Assembly (NCBI GenBank): GCA_027475525.1
Contig: JAMWFC010000115.1
Span: forward strand, 682,001 to 746,000
DNA from: Macrolepiota albuminosa
Lineage: Eukaryota > Basidiomycota > Agaricomycetes > Agaricales > Agaricaceae
Length of the DNA: 64,000 bases
Direction of reading: 5' to 3'
The first letter of the stretch is position 1, and each line of letters begins with the position of its first letter. Both the position numbers and the translations under genes were made by a program. The notes beneath the pieces were generated by a model. That model did not search any database. It saw only the letters and a program-made list of their open reading frames with translations, and had not been told where the DNA came from. This document shows positions 1 to 10,595 of the stretch, piece after piece.

Positions 1-182
1 CGAACTTCAGGTATCTGTACGTATTTTATAAGTGAAGTTGAGACATTTCGAATTTCTTGGAAGTTTTATGACATAACGAAACAGAATGAAATGTATAGTA
101 AACGAAGCGTACGTCATGAACAAATCATACACGATCTCGTACTGATGTAATTCTCCGAAGTCAAACATCATTCTCTTCGACA
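1..182 (-). repeat. Copia-1 3' LTR, cut by the window edge
   Basis: Positions 1-150 match 13493-13645 almost base for base, so these are the two LTRs of one minus-strand element. The minus-strand LTR start is placed at 182, where TGTCGAAGAG follows a purine-rich tract. The far end lies outside the window. The other LTR lacks the first ~35 bases present here, so that copy is trimmed at its outer edge. Confidence 0.8.
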
Positions 183-191
183 CTCCCACTT
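183..191 (-). other. Copia-1 polypurine tract
   Basis: Minus-strand AAGTGGGAG lies directly before the TG of the 3' LTR, the usual place of the plus-strand primer in Ty1/copia elements. This site fixes the LTR boundary. Confidence 0.7.
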
Positions 192-2200
192 GACGTCGAC
201 GTAGGAGGTAAGATCCGAAGTTTGTCTCGATATTTGATGAACGTTTCGCGAGGCAGGGCTTTAGTTAAGGTGTTGGCTATCATATTGTGTGTTGAAATGT
301 ATTGTAATTTGATATTGCCTCTTTTGATTTGATCACGAATGAAATGATAAAGTATGTCAATGTGTTTAGCACGAGAGTGACTGACAGGATTGTTGGAGAG
401 AGCGATACTTCCGGCGCTATCAGTGTAGATAGTGGTTGCTCCGGTTTGTCCGAGATCAAGGTCTTTGAGTAAATTCCGGAGCCAAATTGCCTCCCTCATA
501 GCATTTGCCGAAGCTATATATTCAGCTTCCACAGTCGATGTAGCAATGCCTAGCTGTTTCTTGGAGGACCATGATACGACGCTTCTATTGATCTCATAGC
601 ACCAACCGCTAATGGATTTTCGATCGTAATGATCTTGTGCCCAGTTCGCGTCACTCCATCCTACTAAACTCACCTCAGCGTCTGCAGACCCACCCAAAGC
701 TAGACCATAACTTCTGGTGCCCTTCAGATAACGTAGTATGCGTTTGCACACTGTCAAATGTGGTATCCCGGGGTTGTTGGCGAATTGCGCCACTAGGCTC
801 ACAGCAAATTGAATATCTGGGCGGGTTTGAGTCGCATAAAGAAGCAATCCGACCATTGATAAGTAGTTGATTCCATTGGCATACTTTGTGTATTGGTCGA
901 TATCCTCGTCAGTTTCGGGTGATTGTAACATTGACAGATTATGATTCGTAGCTAGTGGCGTCGTGATGTCGTGACAACTGCTCATTCTGAAGCGATTTAA
1001 GATTGAATCGATGTAGGCCAATTGATCAAGACGTATAGTTCGGTTTTCTTGATAACGTGTGATTCAAAGTCCAAGCATATAGTGGATTTCTCCCAAATCC
1101 GTTATCTCGAATTCACTGCTCATGTCGTTTTTGAACGCGGTTATTCGGCTGAGATCATTTCCCGCAATTGCCATGTCGTCCACATATACTGAAACAATCA
1201 ATACGATTTTACCTTGTGAACGGAGAATGTATAAACAGTCGTCAGCTCGTGACTGTTTGAAACCAAGGCACATGAGTACATCGTGCAGACGTTCCTTCCA
1301 CTTCCGACCAGCTTGTTTCAAGCCATAAATGGCTTTACGCAGTTTCCAGTATCTTGCCCCATTGAAGTTTTCGGGAGCTTTCATGTAAATCTCCTCGTCC
1401 AAATCGGCTTCAAGATAAGCCCCGACAACGTCGATTTGATGTATTTCGAGGTTAAGCATGGCAGCGGTAGTTAGAAAAACTTGCAACGTGGTGAATTTTG
1501 CAACAGAAGAGAACGTATCGTGATAATCAATTTCAGGAACTTGAGAAAAACCTTGGGCTACAATTCTTGCTTTAAACTTCACGTGATTTTCTTGACCATC
1601 GAGCTTTTCTTTGAGAACAATTTTACTTCCCATGGCCTTTCTGCCCGGAGGTAAATTATTTACCTCCTCAAAAATGCCTTTGTTGATCAGTTGTTTGTAT
1701 TCGTCCTCCACTGCCTGCCTCCAACTATCCGCTTCTGAGGTTCGCATGGCCTCGCGCATTGATGGTCCAGATATAGCCACATGAGCGACATGAGTATTGA
1801 CTTCGTTGTCATCCTCCTGCTGGTACCTGATTGGAATCTGTCAAGATCAAACTGGAAGTTGATGCCTTGGTAAGCTCTCCCATCTTGCCTTCTTTTTTGG
1901 TGTGCCAGGGGTCTCTGCGTCGTACTCGTCCTGTTCTGGAGTAACAGGACGAGGGGTCACCATAGACGGAGATTCGTGATCGCTGATGTCACCTTCAGGC
2001 GCACTAGTGTAGTCATCGCCTTCAGTCAGCTGACTGAGGTCAGAGGGATGAGTAGGCACGCGTATTTGATGAGGTAAGTTGTCTTCAGGATACGTTGACG
2101 TATTAATTGAGTCATATATCGGTTCTGACCAGGCTTTACCAGTATCGTGCTCGACTTGTGCGAGCTCGCTAGGAATGTCGTCCTCATGAAATTGTACATC

Positions 2201-2205
2201 TTGGG
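2201..2205. repeat. Gypsy-A1 target site duplication, left (TTGGG)
   Basis: TTGGG precedes the left LTR at 2206 and recurs directly after the right LTR at 11030-11034. Removing the insert plus one copy restores the copia frame. Confidence 0.95.
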
Positions 2206-2992
2206 TGTCAGGTTCCGCTGAGTCGGGGGCTTTCCGGGAAAGCGACGCCCTTACGATGCGGACTTGATCTACGGATATTCGGGTGTCTGGAACGCCGGGG
2301 CTAGGACTCCGGGGTTCAAGGCGAGGACAGGGGTAATCCCGGGAGAGGGGACTAGAGTCCGGGGGTTTTAGGTGGGAGTAGCTGAGGATAGGAGGGGGTC
2401 GAGTCGTGAACCGGAGGTTCTAAGACGAGACCAAGTTAGTAATTTAAAGGTCGCGAAGTGCGTACCAAAACTTATAGCACGCGAATACTAAGGCGTGCCG
2501 GTCGAAGCGTACCAAACGAGGCGTGCCAGTCAAACAAGAGGGCACGCAATAACCAATGTAATATCAAGACTAGCGAATACAACAAGGAACTACGCTATAA
2601 GTACTACGGGGCCGGGTCTCGGGGTTCCGGGATGTCTGGGATGGGTTCCGGGGGTTATTGAGTAGCGGCAGGGGGTGCGTACCGGGATCGCGCGTGGGGA
2701 GCGCGCGATCAATTGGCGCGGAGGGAGTCGTGATGCGTGGGGCGTGATGCGTGATGGCTTGATGCGAGCCGCGTGATCCGATCGTCGATGGCGGTTGATC
2801 CCGGGGTCTGTGATGCAGGGGTCCCGGGGGCTGGCTGATGGCGATCGGTGGCGGTTGATGGCGGTCCTGATGCGCGTGATGGCGGTGTCGGCGGTCGTGA
2901 TGGCGGGGCGTGTCCTGTGGGGTCGGAGGGAGGGTCCCGGATGGTGTTCCGGGGGTGTCCCGGGGTGGGCCCGGAGGGAGGGGGTCGTGACA
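2206..2992 (-). repeat. Gypsy-A1 3' LTR (787 bp)
   Basis: The LTR has perfect terminal inverted repeats, TGTCA...TGACA. It matches the right LTR at 10166-11029 with only two substitutions that I can see (both C/T type), once a 77-bp duplication in the right copy is ignored. That implies a recent insertion. A 13-base stretch complementary to the PBS is at 2559-2571. It is GC-rich, unlike the older flanks. Confidence 0.95.
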
Positions 2993-3005
2993 TCACCCCC
3001 CCCTC
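2993..3005 (-). other. Gypsy-A1 polypurine tract
   Basis: The minus strand reads a run of eight G with flanking purines and TGA just before the 3' LTR start. It is the likely second-strand primer, and the same tract occurs at 43077-43089 in Gypsy-A2. Confidence 0.75.
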
Positions 3006-3119
3006 AGCGCCGAGACCCTCCGAGGCGCGCGTAGCCGGTGGTTCGGACCGGGGGTCAACCGTGGGATCCGGCACCTGACCTGCCACGTATCGAAAAAAAT
3101 TTTACCGTCAAGTTCAACT

Positions 3120-3374
3120 ATGTCGCGTACGCCAACGCATTCCCCGACGCCCCCGCAGACGAACGAGGTCGCGCCCCTCATGGCGTGGGAAGCCCGGGAC
3201 GCGCGATACCGAGCCCGCCTCGACCGGGAGCGCGTGGCGGAGCTCGCCCAGCAACGTGAGTGTCTTCCCGTGTCGTCCGCCTATCCCACTGACCTTCCTA
3301 TTTCAGAACAACACAGCAATCCTATCGCGGGTCCCAGCCGGCACCCGGAGCCTGCTCCCGATGCGGGTCCCAGC
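3120..3374 (+). pseudogene. Gypsy-A1 antisense gene, truncated remnant
   Basis: This is the 5' end of an antisense gene that is longer in Gypsy-A2 (43193-44956). It opens with an ATG at 3120 followed by a Pro/Thr-rich start and a charged stretch containing MAWEARDARYRARLDRE. A GTGAGT donor near 3256, a CTGAC branch-like site and a TTTCAG acceptor before 3306 match intron 1 of the Gypsy-A2 gene. About 70 bases into exon 2 the sequence jumps to the integrase C-terminal coding region of pol. The deletion removes the cysteine cluster, coiled coil and pol chromodomain. Confidence 0.7.
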
Positions 3375-6300
3375 GACGTCGATCTAACCATACCTTTGTC
3401 CCGGGGGCCCAGTCGGGGGTGTCTTCCCGTTTCCGGTCGGCGTGTTTCACGTAGGCCCGGTTCGCGATGTCGATCTCTTCCCGGAGAAACTTGTGAAGGG
3501 ATTGGAGATCCCGGGCGACCTCGTGGGCGGCGTGTGACGGGATGTCCCGGAGCGAGAGTGTCAGTCGAGGGTGGTATCCCTTGTTGGCAAAGAAAGGGGA
3601 TACCCCGGTGGCAGAGTGCGGCGTGTTGTTGTAGGTGAACTCGGCCAGGGGGAGCTCGGCGCGCCAGTCGTCCTGCAAGTAGTTGACGTACAGTCGGAGG
3701 TACTGCTCGAGGGACTGGTTGACCCTTTCGGTTTGGCCGTCGGTTTCGGGGTGGTAGGCGGTAGAGAGGTTAGTCTTCACTTCAAGTGCCTTACACAGGG
3801 AAGTCCAAAACTTGGACACGAAGAGGGGGCCACGGTCGGAGACGATGTCGTCCGGGAGTCCATGTTTGGCGAAGACGTGCTCGAGGAACAGCCGGGCGAA
3901 GTCCGGGGCGGTATCCGTGGTGTGGCAGGGTAGGAAGATGCCCTGTTTGGTCAGCCTGCACACAACGACGAGAATAGCATCGAACCCTTCAGATTCCGGG
4001 AGCTCGACGATGTGGTCCAGAGATATTGAGGACCAGGGGCGTCGTCCGACCGGCAGGGGTTTCAGGAGTCCGTATGGTCGGTGTCGGGGGACCTTGGCCC
4101 GGAGGCAGGGCTCGCATGATCGAATGTAACGGGTCACGTCCTTCTTCAACCCTGGCCAAAAGTAAGTCCGGGAGATGAGCTGGAGGGTCTTACGTATTCC
4201 AGGATGTCCCTGGAGCTTGTGGTCGTGGTGTTGACGGAGGACGTCGTAGCGAAGTCGGGCGTGATCCGGGACGTAGATGCGGCCGTCCCGGAGGAGGAGT
4301 TTCTCGTCGGGGGACAAAGAGAAGGCGGGGTCCCGGTCGGTTCCGTCGGAAGGGTTTCGGGGGTCGTGATCGGTGAAGTACTTGTCCCGGGGAGCGCGGC
4401 GGATCTGGTTCAGGGTTCCTTCGTCGTTTAAGATCAGTACGGCATTCAGGTGTTCGGGAGGGATCACCACGCGATGATTGAACGCATTGCGCTCCGCCTC
4501 GAATGACTTCTTGGGGTAGACGTCCGGTCGACGGGTGAGGGCATCGGGCTTGGCGCCAAGGCGTCCCGGGCGATACTGGATCGTGAAGTCGTATTCCCGT
4601 CCGGTCGACGGGTGAGGGCATCGGGCTTGGCGCCAAGGCGTCCCGGGCGATACTGGATCGTGAAGTCGTATTCCGAGAGGATCTCGGACCATTGGGCCTG
4701 TCGTCGACTAAGCTGTTTGGTCGTGGTGAAGTACTGCAGGTTGTTGTGATCCGAGTAGACCTGAACCCGGTGTCGGGCTCCCTCGAGGTAGGCTCGCCAC
4801 TGCTTGAAGGCTTCGACGATGGCGAGGAGCTCCTTGTCGTAGATGTCGTAGTTGAGCTCGGCGTCGATCATGGACCGGGTGTAGAAAGCGACTGGCCGGG
4901 GCTCCCCACCGTCAGGCTCCATCTGTGAGAGGATCCCGGCGATGGCGTAGTCGGACGCGTCACATTCCAGGATGATCGGGAGGGCCGGATCGTAGTGCCG
5001 GAGTACCGGGGCGACTGTGAAAGCCTCCTTGAGCAAGTTAAAGACGCTCTGGCACTTACTGTCCCAGTTCCAGGCGATGTCCTTGCGCGTGAGCCGGTTG
5101 AGGGGTTTCGTAATCCCGGAGTAGTTGTCTATAAACCTCCGGTAGAAGTTAGCGAAACCCAGGAAGGACTGTACTTCCTTGACGTTCCGGGGCTGCGGCC
5201 AGTTGACGATGGCCTCGACCTTGTGGGGGTCCATGCGAACGCCGTTCGGGGATACTATGACGCCAAGATACTCAACCTCTTCCGTATGGAAGGAGCACTT
5301 CTCGGGCTTGGCGTGGAGGTTGTGCTCCCGGAGGCGTTCGAGGACTTGCCGGACGTGCTTCTGGTGATCCTCCTTCGAGTCGGAATAGATGAGGATGTCG
5401 TCCAGGTAGACTATCACGAAGACGTCGCTCATGTCGTGGAAGATGTCGTTCATGAAGTATTGGAACGTGGCGGGGGAGTTAGTCATTCCGAAAGGCATTA
5501 CAAGGTACTCAAACAGACCATACCGCGTGCGGAACGCGGTTTTCCACTCGTGTCCCGGGGCGATGCGGACGTTGTTGTAACCGGAGCGGAGGTCGATCTT
5601 CGTGTAGACCTTGGCACTGCGGAGTCGATCGACCAGATCGCCGATGAGCGGGAGCGGGTAGCGGTTCTTCTTGGTGATCTTGTTGAGTCCCCGGTAGTCG
5701 ACACAGAGTCGGAGCGAGCCGTCCTTCTTCTTGGCGAATAGAACCGGGGCCCCGGCGGCGGAGGCGGAGGGTCGGATGAATCCCTTACCGAGCATTTCGT
5801 CGAGGTAGTCCTTGAGAGCCCGGAGTTCGACCTCCGACATGTTGTAGACCTTGCCGAAAGGGGGGGTGGCTCCTTCCTCGAGGTCGATGGTGTGATCATA
5901 GGGGCGGTGAGGGGGGATCTCCTTGGCGTCTCCTTCGGAGAATACGTCAGCGAACTCGTGATACTCCGGGGGAACTACTTCTCGGAGGATTTGCTCCTCG
6001 GGTTTCTGCTCCGGGGGAATGGCGTCCCCTCGTAGGTGTTCTTCCGGGAGAGAAGGCGAGGTGTGCAGCTGAAACGTGGGAGTCCCGTCCCTCATGAGGC
6101 GGGCGAAGGGGGCGGCCCCAATGATCTTGATGTCGAGTGCGCTCGGGTCGGTCGGGGTCGCGGAGGCATCGGCCGGAGCGGGTGTGACGCGTGTCTGAGA
6201 CCGGCAGGGGTAGTTCGGCCCTTTGTACTTGTTCCGAGGAATGTTTGGGGGTCGATCAGGGGCCTTGAGGTCTCGGACGGGCGTGGGTGAGGCATGCGCG

Positions 6301-7424
6301 GGGGGCGCGGCAGTCGTCCCGGGGGTGTCGGGCGTCGGGTCGCCTCCTAGGGCTCGGAGGTGCACGGCGGTCGAGGGGTGGTCTTCGGGTCCCGGGAAGG
6401 TCATGGTGAGCGCCCTCCAATCGATGTCGGGGTTCGTGTCGCGCAGCCAGGGCAGTCCCAGCACCATCGGGGTCGATTCGTGAAGTCGCGTGACCAGGAA
6501 GTCGGAAGTGAACTCGTAGTTGTTGTCCAGGGTCACGCGTCCCGAGTGAGACCTTTGGATGGGGCCGGAGGAGGAGGGGGTGCCGTCGAGGCGTTGCAGG
6601 CGGAGGGGCTGGTCGAGGGAGTCGTGGGGGAGGTCGAGAGCGTCGCTGATGAATACTCCGGTGGCTCCGCTGTCGATAAGGGCCGATATCGGTCCCGGGG
6701 TGCCGTCCAGCCTGGCATTGATGACGAAGGATCGGGACGAGCGGGACTGGAGTCCGGGGGGTGGTGGGGGCTCGTCCGGGGGGTCCTTCGGGGTTGGTTT
6801 TGAGGAGTGGGGGATGTCGAAGGGGAGTTGCTGGTCGTCGGGGGTCGGGTCCCGGGTCAGGCGAAGGGTGAGGTGTCGCCAATCGATGCGGGGGTTGGTG
6901 TCTCGGAGCCACGGGAGCCCTAGGACCAGGGGTGCGGAAGGGTGAAGTTTGGTCACCAGCATCCGGAGGGTGTGAGTCTGTCCGTTGGCGAAGGTAACGG
7001 GCATACGCACGAAGTGGGTGATGTCCCCCGCCGAAGAGGCGTCTCCATCAAAGAGGCAGAGTCGTACCGGGACCGGGAGTCGCTGGGCGGGTTCCGGGGC
7101 GAGGGTAGACCATGCTTCGTCGATGAAGTTGTCGGTGGCGCCACTGTCGACGAGGGTGTTGAGGGGAGTTCCGGAGGGGGTGAGGCGGGTTTTGAGGAGG
7201 AGGGAGTGCGAAGAGTGGGAGGGTAGGTAAGCCGTGAGGGTGTCCTGTATGAGTGTCGTAGAGCGAAGGTGCGAGACCGGGGCGGAGAAGACGTCGGGGT
7301 CGATTCCGCGATTTAGGGCGTCTTCCGGGTCTAAATCGCCGGGTCGTTTTCCGAATACTCGTAGGTAGCGTCCTCCCCTTCGAAGGTCCAGGTGGCACGT
7401 CCCATGACCTGTCGTTTGGGGCAC
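3322..7424 (-). pseudogene. Gypsy-A1 Pol: tandem proteases, RT, RNase H, integrase
   Basis: This is the Ty3/gypsy enzyme polyprotein. Two retropepsin-like domains come first, with DSGAT at residues 93-97 and again at 251-255. Each is followed ~75 residues later by VLGLPWLRDTNP. RT carries the catalytic YLDD at about 673-676, and RNase H has ILECDASDYAIAG. Integrase then shows an HHCC zinc site (HKLQGHPG...CEPC) and the DDE residues in SLDHIV, VSDRGPLF and DGQTERVNQ. A 77-bp duplication at 4521-4674 splits the frame into two apparent genes; collapsing it gives one frame. The C-terminus is abnormal: after TKVWLD it runs into the antisense gene remnant and stops at 3322. The chromodomain seen in Gypsy-A2 is therefore missing. 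Confidence 0.9.
4521..4674. repeat. 77-bp tandem duplication in Gypsy-A1 pol
   Basis: 4521-4597 is repeated exactly at 4598-4674. It splits the RNase H-integrase frame. Confidence 0.97.
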
Positions 7425-7714
7425 TCGGAGATGAAATGATCTTTCTCACCACAGAGTATGCAGACGCCCTCCCTTCTCCGTCGTTCCTGCACATCCGTCG
7501 GGACCTCGATCCAGGGTCGTCCCTTCTTTTGAAGCCGGTTGGCTCGGAGGGCCTCCTCGTCCCGTTCGTCGTCGAAGTCGAAGTCTTCGGGGTCTCCCGG
7601 GGGTTCCTCGGGGCTTGGCGCGTCGCCCGGGTCTTGGGTGGCCACGGCGGCGTTGAGCTGGGCCTGGGGGCGGGTGCCGCTGCCGGGGTTAGCATTGGGC
7701 GGGCCGCGACTCAC
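7331..7714 (-). CDS. Gypsy-A1 nucleocapsid-like segment with zinc knuckle
   Basis: This acidic linker is followed by a CX2CX4HX4C knuckle (CILCGEKDHFISEC), typical of Gag nucleocapsid. It ends at a TAG at 7331-7333 and overlaps the protease-RT frame by ~90 bases in the -1 frame. It is one frame off the long Gag upstream. In Gypsy-A2 the corresponding Gag frame runs straight into it, so the offset here is probably a 2-base deletion near 7830. A 77-bp duplication (7665-7818) further confuses the junction. Most likely it is the C-terminal part of Gag. Confidence 0.8.
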   Translation of the reverse strand: MSRGPPNANPGSGTRPQAQLNAAVATQDPGDAPSPEEPPGDPEDFDFDDERDEEALRANRLQKKGRPWIEVPTDVQERRRREGVCILCGEKDHFISECPKRQVMGRATWTFEGEDATYEYSENDPAI

Positions 7715-7818
7715 CGGGGGTCGGCCGCCAGGGAACGCGGGTGGGGGCGGGTGCCGCTGCCGGGGTTAGCATTGGGCGGGCCGCGACTCACCGGGGGTCG
7801 GCCGCCAGGGAACGCGGG
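7665..7818. repeat. 77-bp tandem duplication in Gypsy-A1 gag
   Basis: 7665-7741 is repeated exactly at 7742-7818, at the Gag-nucleocapsid junction. Confidence 0.97.
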
Positions 7819-10135
7819 GGACCGGGGTTTCGACCTTGGGGTTGGGAGCTTCGCCGGAGGGCCAAGGGGGTCCTCCTCTAGGGTTCCAGGGGAGTCGGGA
7901 GCTCGAATACTCGCTGCGGTCTTCCCAGTAGCGCTGGTCGATCTGCATGACGAGGGCCTTGTATCCGTCGTAGGAGGGTTGTTTCGGGGCGAGTCGGAGG
8001 ACGTCCTTGATACGTTGTGGGAGGGCGCGGCGGAGGGCGTACCGGAGGGCGCTGTAATTCCAACCTGTCTCGTAAGCTTCCTTTTCAAAACGTACGATGA
8101 AGGTCGTGAAACGTTCTTCAGAGCGCATCCGGAGGTTGAAGAGGTTGTCCTCGGCCTCGGCCACGGTGTCGTATATCCCGAATTTCCCGGAGAACTCGTC
8201 GACGAAGGCTTGCCAGCGGGCGAGTGCCGGGTTGTTGGGGTCGAACTGGATGAGGGCCGTGTAGTGATCGAAGGCGATCCCTTGGAGGTACGAGGCGGCA
8301 AAGGCCACCCGGGAGCTGTCAACCTGAAACGTGAGCGGCTTTGCCTGAAACGTGTTAAGACACTGGGTGAGGAAGGTACGCCATTTCCGGGGGTCCCGGC
8401 CCGTGAACGCATCAGGTTTCTGAATGTCTAGACGTCCTTCGCGGGCAAGGGCATCGCGAGCGTCGTCCGGTCCGGCAGCGTTACGGGGAGGGGGGCCAGC
8501 GTTGTAATAGTAGTAGTAATGATTACCCCCCCCTCCTTGAGGAGGAAAAGCACCAAGGGCGGGGCCCCACCCGCCGGGAGGTCCTCCTCCGGGCGGCTCA
8601 CCTGGGGGACCACGCCTGGGAGGCCCGTTGTCCCAAGGGGGTTCGTTCCTGCCAGGAGGGGGGCCGGGTCTCCACGCCGGGAGTGGCGGAGGTGGAGGGC
8701 CTGGGGGTCGTCCTCGAGGTTCAGCTGGGGGTGGCGGAGGCGGTCGGGGAGGGTTCGGCGGTGTCGGGTCGGGCGGAGGGGGGTTAGGTGCTGGGTCGGG
8801 TGCCGGGTTGCGCGGGGGACGTTCATTCCGGGAGGGTCGGGCTTGCATCGGGGGTCGCGGGGGGTTCCGTAGGTCGAAGTGGGGTGGCGGATCGCGGCGG
8901 AAGTTGCGTTCCGGAGGGACCGGGGCGGACGTGGCGGGCGGTGCTGGTGCCGGGGCGGGCGCGGGCGCGGGACGTTGTTCGTTGTTATCGCGCGTGAGCT
9001 CGTCAATGTAGCATAACGTGTCGTCCGTACTAGGGGTGTCCACCCGGGCTGTACCGGGGTTCGTCGGGGCCGGGGGTCGGGCGTTGTCTGTTCGCGGGAG
9101 GGGTTCCAGGGGTCTTTGAGGCTGTCCCCAGGTCTCGAAGGTACTAGGAACGGAGTTAGCCCTGCGGCGAGTTGACAAGCCTACCGTGCGAGCAGCGGGT
9201 TGATCGAAGAGGCCTCCCGTCGGGTTGAGGGACCGTAGTATGGCTGAGGCGTTCTGCCGTTCTTCCCGTTGCCGTTGCTCCGGAGTGGGGACCGTGGGGG
9301 CTGCCGGGACTGCTGGGGCCGGTTCCGGGGGTTCCCGTCGAATGTGAATCGAGCGACCTGGGTCCGCGGGGTCGTCGAGGGGTCGAGGGGAGGGGGACGC
9401 GTGGACTTCGTCGAGCAGTTGCTGTAATTCTTCCCGGAGGATCGTGTTGCGCCTATACTTTACCATGGTTTGCTCCGGGAGTTCTCCTCGCGTGAGGCGA
9501 TCCCCGAATTCGACCAGGCAGTGAGCCCATTCCTCCGGAGTGCCTTCGAAGTCGTCGTGCCCAAATTCCACGAGCAGCGTCCTCGTCCGTTGCGCGAAGT
9601 CCTCCGGTGAGATCCTGAGGGAGCGGAGTATCTCGTCCCGTTGCCGTTCATACTCCTCGAGGCGTCGTCGTCCCATTGGCGAGGGAGGGGTTCGAGCGGG
9701 TGGAGCGGCGGCCGGGTGATGACGAGGGGGGTAGTCGGGGTAGGGGGGTCCTCGGGGTTCTCGGGGTTGGGGGACGGGGCGCTGGTAACCGTAGTAGGGG
9801 GTGGGTGCAAAGGGGCCCTCGCTGGGGGGAATCGGGCGAGGCCCACTGGGTACAGGAGGGGTCTCCGGCAGGCCCCCGGGAATGCTCCGGTACGAGGGGA
9901 CCTCCACGGGTCGTGCCATGGCTAGGTTGGGCGGAGGGGCCCAACTGGCTGAGGGCCCCAGATCATAGAAGGATGGGTCGGGGGCCCAGTGGCGGTGGAG
10001 GTACTGAGGTTCGTATGGGAGGGGTGGGTAGACAGGGCGGGGGGTCTGTGCGGAGTAGTGGTCGGGTACCGGGCGTCCGTAAGGGTCGGTCTGGTACCCC
10101 GTGGGGTAGTAGGTGTGAGTATACGTAGCCATCAA
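7766..10135 (-). CDS. Gypsy-A1 Gag (capsid)
   Basis: This 789-residue structural protein starts 31 bases inside the 5' LTR. The first ~550 residues are proline-, arginine- and glycine-rich and low in complexity. The folded part follows, with the Retrotrans_gag pattern: DPRKWRTFLTQCLNTF, a membrane-free helical region with FDHYTALIQFDP, and RFEKEAYETGWNYSALRYAL. It should assemble the cytoplasmic particle. The zinc knuckle is displaced to another frame at 7331-7714 by a likely small deletion. The frame is otherwise open over its whole length, in keeping with a young copy. Confidence 0.9.
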   Translation of the reverse strand: MMATYTHTYYPTGYQTDPYGRPVPDHYSAQTPRPVYPPLPYEPQYLHRHWAPDPSFYDLGPSASWAPPPNLAMARPVEVPSYRSIPGGLPETPPVPSGPRPIPPSEGPFAPTPYYGYQRPVPQPREPRGPPYPDYPPRHHPAAAPPARTPPSPMGRRRLEEYERQRDEILRSLRISPEDFAQRTRTLLVEFGHDDFEGTPEEWAHCLVEFGDRLTRGELPEQTMVKYRRNTILREELQQLLDEVHASPSPRPLDDPADPGRSIHIRREPPEPAPAVPAAPTVPTPEQRQREERQNASAILRSLNPTGGLFDQPAARTVGLSTRRRANSVPSTFETWGQPQRPLEPLPRTDNARPPAPTNPGTARVDTPSTDDTLCYIDELTRDNNEQRPAPAPAPAPAPPATSAPVPPERNFRRDPPPHFDLRNPPRPPMQARPSRNERPPRNPAPDPAPNPPPPDPTPPNPPRPPPPPPAEPRGRPPGPPPPPLPAWRPGPPPGRNEPPWDNGPPRRGPPGEPPGGGPPGGWGPALGAFPPQGGGGNHYYYYYNAGPPPRNAAGPDDARDALAREGRLDIQKPDAFTGRDPRKWRTFLTQCLNTFQAKPLTFQVDSSRVAFAASYLQGIAFDHYTALIQFDPNNPALARWQAFVDEFSGKFGIYDTVAEAEDNLFNLRMRSEERFTTFIVRFEKEAYETGWNYSALRYALRRALPQRIKDVLRLAPKQPSYDGYKALVMQIDQRYWEDRSEYSSSRLPWNPRGGPPWPSGEAPNPKVETPVPRVPWRPTPGESRPAQC

Positions 10136-10152
10136 GAACGGTGTAAGGAAAG

Positions 10153-10165
10153 AGTCTTGATATTA
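10153..10165 (-). promoter_or_regulatory. Gypsy-A1 primer-binding site, self-priming type
   Basis: The 13 bases directly next to the 5' LTR read TAATATCAAGACT on the element strand. They do not start with TGG, so they are not a normal tRNA PBS. They are the exact reverse complement of AGTCTTGATATTA inside the LTR (10596-10608). In Tf1-type elements the 5' end of the mRNA folds back onto such a site and primes cDNA synthesis. The same arrangement is in Gypsy-A2. Confidence 0.8.
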
Positions 10166-10325
10166 TGTCAGGTTCCGCTGAGTCGGGGGCTTTCCGGGAA
10201 AGCGACGCCCTTACGATGCGGACTTGATCTACGGATATTCGGGTGTCTGGAACGCCGGGGCTAGGACTCCGGGGTTCAAGGCGAGGACAGGGGTAATCCC
10301 GGGAGAGGGGACTAGAGTCCGGGGG

Positions 10326-10479
10326 TTTTAGGTGGGAGTAGCTGAGGATAGGAGGGGGTCGAGTCGTGAACCGGAGGTTCTAAGACGAGACCAAGTTAGT
10401 AATTTTAGGTGGGAGTAGCTGAGGATAGGAGGGGGTCGAGTCGTGAACCGGAGGTTCTAAGACGAGACCAAGTTAGTAA
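10326..10479. repeat. 77-bp tandem duplication in Gypsy-A1 5' LTR
   Basis: 10326-10402 is repeated at 10403-10479 and is absent from the 3' LTR. Confidence 0.97.
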
Positions 10480-10595
10480 TTTAAAGGTCGCGAAGTGTGT
10501 ACCAAAACTTATAGCACGCGAATACTAAGGCGTGCCGGTCGAAGCGTACCAAACGAGGCGTGCCAGTCAAACAAGAGGGCACGCAATAACCAATG

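Larger units (their letters stand above)
161..2205 (-). pseudogene. Copia-1 reverse transcriptase and RNase H
   Basis: This is the 3' half of a Ty1/copia polyprotein. Reading on minus from 2205, an acidic linker leads to the RT, which begins near 1740 with the copia pattern around SWRQAVEDEY. IDVVGAYLEADL and the catalytic YVDDMAIAGND follow, and RNase H has YTDSAGSIALSNNP and KHIDILYHFIRD. The protein stops just inside the LTR at 161. Three in-frame TGA codons interrupt it (1064-1066, 1841-1843, 1847-1849), each where an arginine is plausible, so CGA-to-TGA changes explain them. The upstream half (gag, protease, integrase) continues at 11035 because Gypsy-A1 is inserted at 2205/2206; the frame reads through cleanly once that insert is removed. 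Confidence 0.9.

Noticed and set aside
2458..2661. Plus-strand open frame in the Gypsy-A LTRs (also 10495-10698) as a gene
   Set aside because: It lies within the LTR promoter region, is not preserved in Gypsy-A2 LTRs and has no domain signal.
4464..4692. Gypsy-A1 pol as two separate overlapping genes
   Set aside because: The split is caused by the 77-bp duplication at 4521-4674; the two frames join perfectly when it is collapsed.
7436..8431. Long plus-strand open frame opposite Gypsy-A1 gag
   Set aside because: High GC leaves open frames on the non-coding strand. It has no motifs and mirrors Gag codons. The same applies to 4995-5741 and 47545-47973.
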